In this document: piece by piece, positions 16,605 through 26,011 of the stretch
How positions within the stretch are numbered: the stretch's first letter is position 1
Layout: each line of letters starts with the position of its first letter
NCBI RefSeq assembly: GCF_000499525.1
Contig: NZ_HG529329.1
Location: 47,308-111,307, forward strand
Direction of reading: 5' to 3'
Source of the DNA: Faecalimicrobium dakarense
Lineage (GTDB): Bacteria; Bacillota; Clostridia; Peptostreptococcales; Peptostreptococcaceae
DNA: 64,000 nucleotides
Made by a program: the position numbers and the translations under genes
The notes under the pieces: model-generated
The model's input: the letters and a program-made list of their open reading frames with translations, nothing else
What the model was told of the DNA's origin: nothing
Databases searched by the model: none

Positions 16605-16701
16605 TACATCCCTCTTAAAGGTAACAATTAAACTATAAAAATAATAATATATAATATTATTAGTATTTTTAATACTACAAAATTTTATAGAGGGGGATGT
16701 A
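16605..16701 (+). promoter_or_regulatory. Possible ribosome-binding-site-masking leader of the substrate-binding protein
   Basis: TACATCCCTCT (16605-16615) is complementary to the binding-site region AGAGGGGGATGTA (16689-16701), allowing two unpaired G. An A/T-rich internal hairpin (near 16650-16675) lies between. Pairing would hide the Shine-Dalgarno of the lipoprotein gene. Confidence 0.35.
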
Positions 16702-16702
16702 T

Positions 16703-17737
16703 ATGTTCAAAAAATTTATTGCACTTACTAGTTCCTTAGCATTAAGTACCCTTTTGCTTACAGGATGTACAAGTAACACTACTAAAGCTCCAGAAGAAAA
16801 GAAATTAGATAAAGTTACTATTGCAGAGGTTGCTCATTCAGTATTTTATGCTCCACAGTACGCAGCTATAACTGAAGGATTCTTTAAAGATGAAGGTATT
16901 GATATTGATCTCATAAATACTCAAGGTGCTGATAAAACTATGGCTGCTTTAATATCAGGTGAAGCCCAAATCGGTCTTATGGGACCTGAAGCATCAATTT
17001 ATGTTTACAATCAAGGAAGTAAAGATTATGCAGTAAACTTTGCTCAACTTACTAAAAGAGATGGAAGTTTCTTAATGGCTAGAGAAGAAATGCCTAACTT
17101 CAAATATGAAGACTTAAAAGGTAAAGAAATACTTGGAGGAAGAAAAGGTGGAGTTCCTCTAATGACTTTTGAATATGTATTAAAGAAAAATGGACTTACA
17201 ATAGGTGAAAACACAGCTAAAGGTGAGACTAATGTTAGAACTGATGTACAATTCGGAGTAATGGCGGGTGCTTTTGCTGGTGGTGAAGCTGATTTTACAA
17301 CAGTATTTGAACCTACTGGAACTCAAATGGAAAAAGAAGGTAGTGGACATATAGTTGCTTCAATAGGTAAAGATTCTGGTGAGATACCTTACACTGCTTA
17401 CTCTACTACAAAATCATATATGGCTGATAATGCTGAACTTTTACAAAGATTTACTAATGCACTATATAAAGGTCAACAATGGGTTCAAACTGCTTCTAAT
17501 GAAGAAATAGCTAAGGCTATGCACCCATTCTTTGAGGATATAGAAATGGATGATTTAATAAAAGTTGTTGATAGATATAAATCAATAGATGCATGGTCTT
17601 CTGATCCTTTATTAAAAGAAGAATCTTTAAATACTTTAATGGATGTTATGAAGGAAGCTAATGAATTAGATAAAGAGCCTCCTTATAGCAACATAGTTAA
17701 TACTGAATTTGCAAATACTGCTATAAATAATAAATAG
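16703..17737 (+). CDS. ABC importer substrate-binding lipoprotein (SsuA/THI5-like)
   Basis: 344 residues from the ATG at 16703; an ATG at 16697 touches the binding site. A lipoprotein signal peptide ends in LLLTGC (lipobox Cys near residue 22). The body has the NMT1/THI5-like SBP2 fold: VFYAPQYAAITEGFFKDEGI, ALISGEAQIGLMGPEASIY, KGKEILGGRKGGVPLMTFEYVL. It is anchored to the outer membrane face and delivers substrate to the permease. The family covers sulfonates, nitrate, pyrimidine thiamine precursors and others; no diagnostic residue pattern was recognised. Confidence 0.87.
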   Translation: MFKKFIALTSSLALSTLLLTGCTSNTTKAPEEKKLDKVTIAEVAHSVFYAPQYAAITEGFFKDEGIDIDLINTQGADKTMAALISGEAQIGLMGPEASIYVYNQGSKDYAVNFAQLTKRDGSFLMAREEMPNFKYEDLKGKEILGGRKGGVPLMTFEYVLKKNGLTIGENTAKGETNVRTDVQFGVMAGAFAGGEADFTTVFEPTGTQMEKEGSGHIVASIGKDSGEIPYTAYSTTKSYMADNAELLQRFTNALYKGQQWVQTASNEEIAKAMHPFFEDIEMDDLIKVVDRYKSIDAWSSDPLLKEESLNTLMDVMKEANELDKEPPYSNIVNTEFANTAINNK

Positions 17738-17747
17738 ATTTTGATAT

Positions 17748-17787
17748 AAAATAGAGCTATGTTTTAATTAAAACATAGCTCTATTTT
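17748..17787. terminator. Bidirectional terminator between the ABC operon and the RmlC-like gene
   Basis: A perfect 40-base palindrome (AAAATAGAGCTATGTTTTAA and its complement) with A and T tracts at its ends. It ends the ABC operon on the plus strand and contains the stop codon of the convergent gene. Confidence 0.85.
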
Positions 17788-18326
17788 ATATTTTCCCAAT
17801 TTCTATCTCTATCTAAAAGTAATACTTTATCTATATCATCAATTGGCCAATTTATATCTAAAGTTGGATCATTATATGCAATTCCTGTTTCAAATTCTGG
17901 ACGATAGTATTGTGTATAGTTACAATTTACTACTGCATAGTCTGATAAAACTAAAAATCCGTGGGCAAACCCTTTTGGGACATAAAGTTGTCTTTTATTC
18001 TCAGAAGATAATGTAATACCTTCCCATTTTAAATAAGTTGGTGAATTTTCTCTTAAATCAACAGCTACATCAAATACTTCTCCCTCTACTACTCTTACTA
18101 ATTTATCTTGAGCGTGCTTTTCTTGAAATCTAAGTCCTCTTAGCACTCCCTTTTTAAACTTTACTTCATTAAATTGAACAAATTTTAAATCTATATCTAA
18201 GTTAAAAGATTTAAAAGCTCTTTCGTTATACATCTCCATAATATAGCCCATATCATCTTTAAATACATAAGGCTCTATTATATATAAGTCTTCTATTTTT
18301 GTTTCTAAAAAATTAAATTTTCCCAT
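17781..18326 (-). CDS. RmlC-like dTDP-4-dehydrorhamnose 3,5-epimerase homologue with altered catalytic His
   Basis: 181 residues, full-length cupin of the RmlC family: YVFKDDMGYIMEMYNERAF, GVLRGLRFQEKHAQDKLVRV, GEVFDVAVDLRENSPTY, LYVPKGFAHGFLVLSDYAVV, WPIDDIDKVLL. In active RmlC enzymes the segment is RGLH(F/Y)Q, with the His as the catalytic base; here codon AGA gives R66. K74 and the aromatic YTQYY region are kept. No other rhamnose gene is near. It may have lost epimerase activity or act on another nucleotide sugar. Good AAGGAGG before the ATG. Confidence 0.82.
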   Translation of the reverse strand: MGKFNFLETKIEDLYIIEPYVFKDDMGYIMEMYNERAFKSFNLDIDLKFVQFNEVKFKKGVLRGLRFQEKHAQDKLVRVVEGEVFDVAVDLRENSPTYLKWEGITLSSENKRQLYVPKGFAHGFLVLSDYAVVNCNYTQYYRPEFETGIAYNDPTLDINWPIDDIDKVLLLDRDRNWENIK

Positions 18327-18432
18327 AACTACCTCCTTAGTTGTAAAGTTTTTACACTTTAAATATTTGACTATTAAATTATTTATGTAAGTAGTTATGT
18401 TTTTAGAATAATTTATTTTAATATATCTATTA

Positions 18433-20064
18433 CTATTTTTTAATTAGTCTAGGCAATATATCATAAGAGTAATCCACTAATATTCTCTCTGTAAATTTAT
18501 GAGCATCTTTGCCATGAGGCCCTAGATTTACAACCGGTACATTAAGTTTTTTTATTTCTTCTAGTGGTAATTTATACTTATATTTAATAATAGGCATATT
18601 AGGACCTAAAAAATTTATAATGTCATCTTCATTTTCCAATCTAAAATAGCTAAGGTCTGATAGACCTTGAAAATAATTTTGTTTTTTAATTTCTATATTA
18701 TACTCTTCTTTGCTATATTGAATAATATTATCTACTACTTTTAAAAGCTTTTTATCTAGTTCTAACTCGTTATTAATACCAACATTTGGATAATATGGTG
18801 GAGCAAAAAATATTATAATCATTGGATTTCTATCTTTAGAGAATTTGTGTACTTCACTTACTATAGCACTACTTAAATCTCTTTCATCCATATTTTTATC
18901 CTTTAACCAATCTTTTATTTTATTTTCTAAATGTATATTAAACTCTTTCCCATTATCCATTAATACTTGACTATATAATTCATCGAAAGTTAAGACTTTT
19001 ATATTCATGTCTATATCTTTTGCTATATATTTGCCATTAGTGATTTTTTCATATTCTATTCTTGCTTTATTTAATTTTTCCATAGAAGCAGTTATAGCTT
19101 CATAACATACTATTTTTAACTTTTCTAATACTTCTTTAGGTGTTATTTTAAAAGTTTGTAAGTTGTAATATATAGTAGATGATATAGGAGTTTGTACATT
19201 ATACTCATCCTTATTATCTTTATATTTTAGACAAGTAGGTGGCATAGTTATATCCTCACCTATTTTATCACAAAGGTCTGTGTTAAGCTCAAGTCTTCTT
19301 ATAAGCTCACTTCCTATCAAGTTTGCATTCATACCAGATAAGATTTCCCCGACATGCACCTCTTTTCCCACTACAAAAAATCCTGGAAGTAATTTACCAC
19401 AAGATCCTGTATAGATATACTTATTACCATCACCTTTATATAATGAAAAATCTGGCTCACAGTTTAATACAGCTACAGGTTCTAAATTCTCTTTTTCTAA
19501 AATTTTATTAATATAAGGTATTACACTTATAGCACCTGCTGAATTTGCTTCTTCATCAGCTACAGCTACTAGCATTATATTTCCTTCAAAATCTTCTAAA
19601 CTGCTAAAATGCTCTATTAAAGACATTTGTATAGCAAGCCCTGTTTTCATATCCATTATTCCCCTGCCAAATAACCAATTTCCAGACAATAAATCTTTTT
19701 TTGAGTCCTCATCTAAACTATCTATATTTTCTTTTAATTTTTCTGTGTATTTATTTGCGTCAAATATATATTCTTTTAGACTTCCTGCATCTTCTACTCC
19801 AACTGTATCTAAATGGCATAATGTAAGTAATGTTTTTTTAGTTTGCTTTTTAGACTTCATTAGTGCACATACACAAAATCTTCCTAACTCATCATTAACA
19901 GAAACTAAGTTTAAATGGTTTGGGTTTTCCCTATAATAATCTAATTGCGATAATTTATCATAAACTAAATTTGCCATATCTATTTCACCTTTTGTATTAG
20001 ATATACTTTGCACTTTTACTAATTCTAGCGCTAATCCTTTTAGTGCTTCTTTACTATTCCACAT
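18433..20064 (-). CDS. RocB-like M20 family metallopeptidase
   Basis: 543 residues. Metal-binding motifs of M20 peptidases are in order: LCHLDTVG (H84, D86), GRGIMDMKTG (D138), ADEEANSAG (E171, E172), and a C-terminal LGPHGKDAHKFTE (His ligand). The long insert and length match B. subtilis RocB, a cytoplasmic protein linked to arginine/ornithine use whose reaction is not established. It is divergent from the M24 peptidase gene, suggesting peptide or amino-acid catabolism. No roc operon partners are adjacent. Confidence 0.85.
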   Translation of the reverse strand: MWNSKEALKGLALELVKVQSISNTKGEIDMANLVYDKLSQLDYYRENPNHLNLVSVNDELGRFCVCALMKSKKQTKKTLLTLCHLDTVGVEDAGSLKEYIFDANKYTEKLKENIDSLDEDSKKDLLSGNWLFGRGIMDMKTGLAIQMSLIEHFSSLEDFEGNIMLVAVADEEANSAGAISVIPYINKILEKENLEPVAVLNCEPDFSLYKGDGNKYIYTGSCGKLLPGFFVVGKEVHVGEILSGMNANLIGSELIRRLELNTDLCDKIGEDITMPPTCLKYKDNKDEYNVQTPISSTIYYNLQTFKITPKEVLEKLKIVCYEAITASMEKLNKARIEYEKITNGKYIAKDIDMNIKVLTFDELYSQVLMDNGKEFNIHLENKIKDWLKDKNMDERDLSSAIVSEVHKFSKDRNPMIIIFFAPPYYPNVGINNELELDKKLLKVVDNIIQYSKEEYNIEIKKQNYFQGLSDLSYFRLENEDDIINFLGPNMPIIKYKYKLPLEEIKKLNVPVVNLGPHGKDAHKFTERILVDYSYDILPRLIKK

Positions 20065-20199
20065 AAATTCATCCCCTCTTTATCTATAAACTAATAAATC
20101 AATATTATTTAGTTAATTTCTATATAAATTATATGAATTTATTAGTTTATATTCAACAAATTCAGAATAACGATATATTTTTGTTATTTTCTTAATATT

Positions 20200-20228
20200 T
20201 TGATATATCCTCAATGCTATGCTATACT
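20200..20228 (+). promoter_or_regulatory. Sigma-A type promoter of the M24 peptidase
   Basis: TTGATA (20200-20205), a 17-base spacer and TATACT (20223-20228), about 37 bases before the start codon. Confidence 0.65.
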
Positions 20229-20264
20229 ATAAATATTAAATTTATAAATATAAGGAGTGTTCAT

Positions 20265-21341
20265 ATGAAATTAAATAGACTTGAAAACGTTATATCAATT
20301 ATGAAAAATGATGATTTAACTCAAATGATAGTTACAGATCCTACATCAATATTTTATTTAACTGGAAAAATGATACATCCAGGTAAAAGATTCTTAGCCT
20401 TATACATAAACACAAATGGTAATAATAAGTTATTTGTAAATGAACTATTCCCAGTGAGTGAAGACCTTGGAGTTGAAAAAGTTTGGTTTAATGATACTCA
20501 AAATCCTATAGAATTATTATCTACTTACATAAATGAAAAAGAAGTAATGGGTATAGATAAATCTTGGCCAGCAAGATTTTTACTAGCTCTTATGGAATCT
20601 TTAAAAAATACAAAATTTATAAACTCATCTTACATAATAGATACTTTAAGAATGCAAAAAGATGAAGAAGAAAAGGATTTAATGAGAAAAGCATCAAATA
20701 TAAATGACATGGCCATGGATAAGCTTCAAAAAACTCTTTTAAAAGACTTAACTGAAAAAGAAATGGCATCAGAATTAGCTAAAATTTATGAAGATCTTGG
20801 TGCTGATGGATTTTCTTTCTCTCCAATAGTTGCATATGGTGCTAATGGTGCTGATCCTCATGCTAAATGTGGAAATAATAAATTAAAATCTGGAGATGCT
20901 GTAATATTAGATATAGGATGCGTAAAAGATAAATATTGTTCTGATATGACAAGAACTGTATTTTACAAAGAAGCACCTCAAAAGGCTAAAGAAGTATTTG
21001 AAATAGTGCTTGAAGCTAATAAAAAAGCAATATCAATAGTAAAACCAGGAGTAAAATTCTGTGACATAGATAAAGCAGCGAGAGATTATATAACAGAAAA
21101 AGGATATGGTAAATACTTTACTCATAGAACAGGTCACTCTATAGGGCTTGAAACTCATGATATGGGAGACGTTTCAGCAGTAAACACTGATGTATTAAAG
21201 CCAGGAATGATTTTCTCTGTTGAACCAGGTATATATCTACCAGGTGAATTTGGAGTTAGAATAGAAGATTTAGTGCTTGTTACAGAAGATGGTCATGAAA
21301 TACTAAATAAACATACAAAAGAACTAAATATTATAAAGTAA
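20265..21341 (+). CDS. Xaa-Pro peptidase family protein (M24)
   Basis: 358 residues from the ATG preceded by AAGGAG; an upstream in-frame ATG at 20214 lies within the promoter. Residues 1-130 are the creatinase N-terminal domain, and 140-358 the pita-bread fold with metal ligands D216 ([16 protein letters not shown]), D227, H291 ([11 protein letters not shown]), E320 ([12 protein letters not shown]) and E334. It cleaves N-terminal residues next to proline in cytoplasmic peptides. Monocistronic with its own promoter and terminator. Confidence 0.9.
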   Translation: MKLNRLENVISIMKNDDLTQMIVTDPTSIFYLTGKMIHPGKRFLALYINTNGNNKLFVNELFPVSEDLGVEKVWFNDTQNPIELLSTYINEKEVMGIDKSWPARFLLALMESLKNTKFINSSYIIDTLRMQKDEEEKDLMRKASNINDMAMDKLQKTLLKDLTEKEMASELAKIYEDLGADGFSFSPIVAYGANGADPHAKCGNNKLKSGDAVILDIGCVKDKYCSDMTRTVFYKEAPQKAKEVFEIVLEANKKAISIVKPGVKFCDIDKAARDYITEKGYGKYFTHRTGHSIGLETHDMGDVSAVNTDVLKPGMIFSVEPGIYLPGEFGVRIEDLVLVTEDGHEILNKHTKELNIIK

Positions 21342-21343
21342 CA

Positions 21344-21375
21344 AAAAAGGATTAACTAATTAGTTAATCCTTTTT
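21344..21375. terminator. Bidirectional terminator
   Basis: A perfect palindrome AAAAAGGATTAACTAA / TTAGTTAATCCTTTTT between convergent genes. Confidence 0.88.
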
Positions 21376-21379
21376 GTTA

Positions 21380-22348
21380 TTACCATTTTGCATAGTGGTC
21401 TTCAAACCAACAAATAACACTTTCAAATTCAATATCTTCATCATTTAGTTTTACAATACCACTTAATCTTCCCACTCTCTGTTTCATATCAGATTTTACA
21501 ATATATTTATTAGATAGTTTTTCATTTAAATTTATCATATTAAATACTAAGTCAACTTCATTACTATCTATAGATTTTATACTCCAGTTTTCTTCATCTA
21601 TCTTATTAAACTCTACATCAGAATTTATTTTTACTATAGTATCATTTATCTTTATACAGTTTTCATTGACACCTGTATTATCTGTCCACTTAGCTCCTAA
21701 ATTTAATCCTATCCTTTTATCATCTTTTTCAAATCCACAAGTTAACCAATACCAAGATTTCTCTCTTTCCCAAATACCTCTTCCATAATCAATAAAAGCC
21801 ATAGATTCCTCAATATAGCATTGTTCTTCTCCTATTTGAATATATCCACTAGACTTTAATGGAAACTGCTTAGAAGTATAGTGAAACAATTTATCACTCC
21901 AAGGTACTAAAACATTTAAAGATTCATCTTCTATATCTATGCTTACATCTATATCAATTTCATCCCATTTTAGTATAACGTTTAAACTGTTACTAACTCT
22001 TATAATATTTGCATACATTTGTTTGTTTTGAAAATGAGCATATGAACCTATGTTATTGTGTATAATCATTCCATTACAAAGTGGTATGTAAATACTCTTA
22101 TGAATTTCATTATCTTTTCTTATATCATAAAAATCTACATATATTAAGCCTATATAATCTAGTTTTACTAGGGCAAATGTACATATAAACTTTTCATTCA
22201 TCCACATATAATGATTCCATATTTTTTTTCTAAAGAATCCTGTCTCTATATCGCAGTTTTTAAACACATTTCTACTCCATCCTATAGAGTCATTATTTAT
22301 TGTTCCTTCATTTGAACATATATAATTTTTACCTTTTAGCTCTTTCAT
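21380..22348 (-). CDS. DUF2804 family protein
   Basis: 322 residues with the DUF2804 layout: KIWNHYMWMNEKFICTFALVKLDYIGLIYVDFYD in the N-terminal half, then AFIDYGRGIWEREKSWYWLTCGF and GLNLGAKWTDNTGVNENCIKIN, and ESVICWFEDHYAKW at the end. The family has a lipocalin-like beta fold and unknown function. No signal peptide. Start preceded by a GGGGGAG site. Confidence 0.85.
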   Translation of the reverse strand: MKELKGKNYICSNEGTINNDSIGWSRNVFKNCDIETGFFRKKIWNHYMWMNEKFICTFALVKLDYIGLIYVDFYDIRKDNEIHKSIYIPLCNGMIIHNNIGSYAHFQNKQMYANIIRVSNSLNVILKWDEIDIDVSIDIEDESLNVLVPWSDKLFHYTSKQFPLKSSGYIQIGEEQCYIEESMAFIDYGRGIWEREKSWYWLTCGFEKDDKRIGLNLGAKWTDNTGVNENCIKINDTIVKINSDVEFNKIDEENWSIKSIDSNEVDLVFNMINLNEKLSNKYIVKSDMKQRVGRLSGIVKLNDEDIEFESVICWFEDHYAKW

Positions 22349-22553
22349 ACACTCCCCCCCTTATTCTTTTATTTAATTTATTATATATGCTTTTAAGCAT
22401 AATATATTTCTAAAAAAAGTTAATATAACAATAGTTTTTAATATGTAAAAATTATTTTCCAAAATTTTTAATTAATGTAACATAAAAAGCAATAAATTGA
22501 ATATAATAATAGTGGCGTTAAATGTTCTTATACTAATATTAGAGGTGTTTATA

Positions 22554-22760
22554 ATGAATATATATCCTAAATCATTTAGTAAAAAAGATAGCAACAAATT
22601 ATTAAATTTATTGAATTTTAATAATAGTTTTTTATATGATGATATTTTACCATATGATGATAGCGATTATTGCAATAATTATGATGATATTATATTAGAA
22701 GACGATAACTATTTTGATCATAACTTTTATCAAGATGACACTTTAAATTATTTTGATTAG
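22554..22760 (+). CDS. Small Asp-rich hypothetical protein
   Basis: 68 residues from an ATG with AGAGGTG upstream. The C-terminal half is highly acidic and aromatic (YDDILPYDDSDYCNNYDD, DNYFDHNFYQDDTLNYFD). No known family. A structured repeat begins two bases after the stop, and a terminator follows. It could be a spore or metal-binding peptide, but that is a guess. Confidence 0.5.
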   Translation: MNIYPKSFSKKDSNKLLNLLNFNNSFLYDDILPYDDSDYCNNYDDIILEDDNYFDHNFYQDDTLNYFD

Positions 22761-22761
22761 T

Positions 22762-22848
22762 AAAATTCGCTTTGCTTAAGCCACTGCGTGGGCGCTATGT
22801 TTTATATAGCCAACGACTGCGTCCGTTGCTCAAGCTTAGCGGTTGGTA
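22762..22848 (+). repeat. Full-length structured repeat
   Basis: Nearly identical to 1065-1153 over AAAATTCGCTT..CTTAAG, CCACTGCGTGGGCGCT and GCCAACGACTGCGTCCGTTG; the variable linker between the two hairpins differs. It abuts the stop codon of the Asp-rich gene. Confidence 0.7.
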
Positions 22849-22859
22849 TTATAAAATAA

Positions 22860-22893
22860 AAGCTTCTACATTTATTGTAGAAGTCTTTTTTAT
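22860..22893. terminator. Terminator between convergent small genes
   Basis: CTTCTACA (22863-22870) pairs with TGTAGAAG (22876-22883), followed by TCTTTTTTA; A/T tract on both sides. Confidence 0.75.
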
Positions 22894-22904
22894 TTTAAAA
22901 TATG

Positions 22905-23780
22905 TTAGGCATTCTCAAAAGTATATATAGCATCAATTCTTGCTATATAAATAGATTCGTCTTTACAACCTATATATTTTGCATATTTTTTTATCTTTTC
23001 CTTTTCAAGTTCTAAGTCTCCTGTGCTAGCTTCTACTAATTCTTTAATATATAAATCCATTAACTTACCTTTATAATCTCTGATATCATAGCCTAAAAAG
23101 TTAGTTAATCTTTCTATGTCTCCATTAAAATCTCCATCTTCTCTTATGAAAAATTCATATATATCTTCTCTATATGGATTTAGAGTTATTACTTGTTCTA
23201 CTACCCTACATTCATCAGGCTTAGTTATAAATCCATCTTTATAGTTATTAAATAATGCACTAGATTTTTTTATACTTTCTTCATTTATACTTAACCCAAC
23301 TTTATCAACATTATTTTCTACTAATGCATCAATAATAGCGTAATGAATATTAAAGCAGTCATCATATATATAATCACTTATTTTTTTTATTATAGGCTTT
23401 ACTCCATAAAACTTTGCATGATTATTTCTTTTATTTTTATTATTAATTAACATTTCTTTATTTAAATTATTAAATAATCTTTCATAATCTAAGTATCTCT
23501 TACAGTAAACCTCTTCAAAAGTATCTAAATCTATTGTTATAATATCGAAACTAACTATTGTTTCTACTCCCTTTTTAAGAACTTCCTCAATAATATCAGT
23601 ACCTATTTTTAGACCATTTTCTGATAAATCTTTAATATTTTTAATGTTAGCTAGACAGTTTTCTTCAAAGCTTTTAGATGCTTCATTTGCATATATTTTA
23701 AAATTCCTTCTTATTTCATTGTAATTATCCATTTTCTCATCAAATTCTATAATAGCCCCATTTATATCAAACTTACTCAA
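22905..23780 (-). CDS. Hypothetical protein, alpha-helical
   Basis: 291 residues, predicted largely helical and highly charged (EEVLKKGVETIVSFDIITID, VKPIIKKISDYIYDDCFNIH, ELVEASTGDLELEKEKIKKYAKYIG). No membrane segment or known motif. The start has GGGGGGAA upstream. No recognised family. Confidence 0.6.
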   Translation of the reverse strand: MSKFDINGAIIEFDEKMDNYNEIRRNFKIYANEASKSFEENCLANIKNIKDLSENGLKIGTDIIEEVLKKGVETIVSFDIITIDLDTFEEVYCKRYLDYERLFNNLNKEMLINNKNKRNNHAKFYGVKPIIKKISDYIYDDCFNIHYAIIDALVENNVDKVGLSINEESIKKSSALFNNYKDGFITKPDECRVVEQVITLNPYREDIYEFFIREDGDFNGDIERLTNFLGYDIRDYKGKLMDLYIKELVEASTGDLELEKEKIKKYAKYIGCKDESIYIARIDAIYTFENA

Positions 23781-23908
23781 TACATTCCCCCCTAATTTTA
23801 TCTTTGAATCTTAATGCAATCATTTTAAACTTTACTATATTTATTTAATTTGATTTATAGTGGTATAATCCTTCTAAATAAGAAATTTGTCTAATGCTTT
23901 TTTCTATA

Positions 23909-24589
23909 TTAACCCAAATAATCCAAATAAATCGGAATAATAATAGCAGGCAACAAATTAGCAACCTTTATATTAGTGACTTTTAGCATATTTAGACCTA
24001 ATCCTATTATTAATAAACTTCCAATAGCTGTCATAGAATTTACGACAGAATCGCTTAATATATTCGACAAAAAAGATGAACCTATTGTTATAATTCCCTG
24101 ATATAAAAACACTGATAAAGCTGAAAACATAACTCCTATACCCAATGAAGCTGCAAAAATTATAGATGATATTCCATCTAAGATAGATTTAGCAAATAAA
24201 GTTTCATAATTACCACTTAACCCACTTTGTAAACTTCCTACAATAGCCATAGCTCCTACACAAAACAATAAACTTGCTGATACAAAACCTTTTGATATAG
24301 AAACTTCTCCTTCTTCACTTGAAAATTTTTCTTCTAACTTATCACCTAATTTATTTAGTCCTTTATCAAGGTCTATAAGTTCTCCTATTAAAGCACCTAT
24401 TGCTATAGATATTATAGTTATTAACGTATTTTCACCCTGTAATGAACCTGATATGCCAATATATAATACACATAAGGCAATTCCATTCATTATATTAGTG
24501 CTTATCTTTTCAGATATATTTCCTTTTATTAAAAGTCCTACTAAACATCCCCCTGCTATTGCTAAGCAGTTAACTATCGTTGCAATCAT
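23909..24589 (-). CDS. DUF554 family membrane protein (YdfK-like)
   Basis: 226 residues with about seven membrane segments, matching DUF554: NCLAIAGGCLVGLLIKGNIS at the start, LIGELIDLDKGLNKLGDKLE, GFVSASLLFCVGAMAIVGSLQSG and DGISSIIFAASLGIGVMFSA. Possible small-molecule transporter; role unknown. Start has GGGGGGAT upstream. Monocistronic. Confidence 0.9.
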   Translation of the reverse strand: MIATIVNCLAIAGGCLVGLLIKGNISEKISTNIMNGIALCVLYIGISGSLQGENTLITIISIAIGALIGELIDLDKGLNKLGDKLEEKFSSEEGEVSISKGFVSASLLFCVGAMAIVGSLQSGLSGNYETLFAKSILDGISSIIFAASLGIGVMFSALSVFLYQGIITIGSSFLSNILSDSVVNSMTAIGSLLIIGLGLNMLKVTNIKVANLLPAIIIPIYLDYLG

Positions 24590-24740
24590 AAAATCCCCCC
24601 TTTTTGTAATATTTTTAAGCTATATAGATATAATTATAATTTTACTTCATATAATAATCTATTTGATTGTGTAAATATCATATAAAATTTATTTTTTATA
24701 CCTAATAAATTCAGCTAATTAATATTTTTAATTTAAAACG

Positions 24741-25820
24741 TTAATCCTTAAAGACATCATTTATAAACTTCATAGGGTTAGTTGAAAAATCTTCAAAAGA
24801 GCTTTTAGTAAATATTACATCTTTGCCTAAAAATCTTTTATATCTGTCTTCTTCTCTTTTCATTGATTCGTCTTTTTTCCCATTATGATAATTAAATACT
24901 ATAAACTTTAATGGTTTATTTCTATTTGTTTGGATTCTTTTTAGCATATATTTTATATGTATATCTGCATCAGGAAATGAGTATCCACAAAATACAACTA
25001 AATCACTTTCTCTTAATGAACTTTCAACTTTGTTCCATATAGTAGATAAAAATACATTATCCATATTTTTGAAATATGTAGGAGGAACTATTATCGGAAC
25101 TGTTAAACTTCTACATTCTAAGCATTTTACCTCTTCTATTTCGCTTAAAAGTTTCATTATTCCTTCATCATAAGGTGTTAATGTCAAACTACTACACACT
25201 GGGCAATATAACCAATTTAAAGATCCATGTATTTTATAAAGTTTTACTAAAGGATCTTTTGGAGGTACCCATTTATTTTCAATATTAAAATTTGTGAATC
25301 TAACTCCATAATCAAGCATTATAGGGTTCTCTTTTTTATATAGTGAGGCTAACGCATTATCTATATGTATATCATAATTAGCACTTATAAATGTTGTGTC
25401 TGTTAATAAATTTTCTTTAAGTAAATTTTTAACTAATAGTTTATGATAATTATTACTTCCTTCAGTTTTATGTATTGCTTTAGCCATTAATAAAATTATA
25501 TATTGTCTTAAAAATCTTATACTATCACTTCTTTTACTTAAATTTTCAAGTCCAAAATTTCTAAAACCTTCTCTTCTTTGTTCTGCTAAATCGAGAAGTC
25601 CTAATACTTCTTCAAATGTAGGAAATTCAGCTTTTTCCATATTATCTTTTATAATGTCAATATTAAACATTTGTTTAAAAAATTTATATAATTCCATATT
25701 CATATCACTTTTAAAGTCATCTTTTTTTAATTTTTTAAAGTACTCGCTAAACAACTCATTTTGAATCGGTAAATTTTCTGCTGCAGATGCTCCTGCTCCT
25801 AAAAATATAGAGATTTTCAT
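24741..25820 (-). CDS. SIR2-like NAD-dependent protein with zinc ribbon
   Basis: 359 residues. SIR2 motifs: FLGAGASAAE (8-15), ISANYDIHIDN (N148, D150), YKIHGSLNWLYC (H198), and FCGYSFPDAD near 281-290. Between H198 and the last motif are two CxxC pairs, CPVC (206-209) and CLEC (233-236), a zinc ribbon. The Asn, Asp and His of the catalytic site are kept. SIR2 proteins in bacteria are either deacylases or NAD-depleting antiphage effectors; the large helical insert (about 30-130) is more like defence members. No partner such as TIR or pAgo is adjacent. The upstream region has a 15-base palindrome (25863-25877). Confidence 0.82.
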   Translation of the reverse strand: MKISIFLGAGASAAENLPIQNELFSEYFKKLKKDDFKSDMNMELYKFFKQMFNIDIIKDNMEKAEFPTFEEVLGLLDLAEQRREGFRNFGLENLSKRSDSIRFLRQYIILLMAKAIHKTEGSNNYHKLLVKNLLKENLLTDTTFISANYDIHIDNALASLYKKENPIMLDYGVRFTNFNIENKWVPPKDPLVKLYKIHGSLNWLYCPVCSSLTLTPYDEGIMKLLSEIEEVKCLECRSLTVPIIVPPTYFKNMDNVFLSTIWNKVESSLRESDLVVFCGYSFPDADIHIKYMLKRIQTNRNKPLKFIVFNYHNGKKDESMKREEDRYKRFLGKDVIFTKSSFEDFSTNPMKFINDVFKD

Positions 25821-25862
25821 ATAATACCTCCATTTTATACTATATAAGTATAATCTACGTAT

Positions 25863-25877
25863 ATACTAATTTAGTAT
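25863..25877. promoter_or_regulatory. Palindrome upstream of the SIR2 gene
   Basis: ATACTAATTTAGTAT is nearly self-complementary and lies about 45 bases upstream of the SIR2 start, near a TATACT -10-like sequence on the minus strand. Possible operator. Confidence 0.3.
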
Positions 25878-25956
25878 GCGTTATTTTTAATTTTTTATAT
25901 TGCTTTTATTTACTGATTATTTACAAATTTTTTGATAATATAGTTTACTTATATGT

Positions 25957-25990
25957 AAAAAGAGACTATAAAGTTATAGCCTCTTTAATA
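25957..25990 (-). terminator. Terminator of the dipeptidase gene
   Basis: AAAGAGACTATA pairs with TATAGCCTCTTT with one mismatch; minus reading continues TTTTACATAT. Confidence 0.7.
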
Positions 25991-26011
25991 TTTAATATTC
26001 TACTTTATAAA

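Noticed and set aside
17781..18326. Part of a dTDP-rhamnose (rml) cluster
   Set aside because: No rmlA, rmlB or rmlD homologue lies nearby and the catalytic His is replaced.
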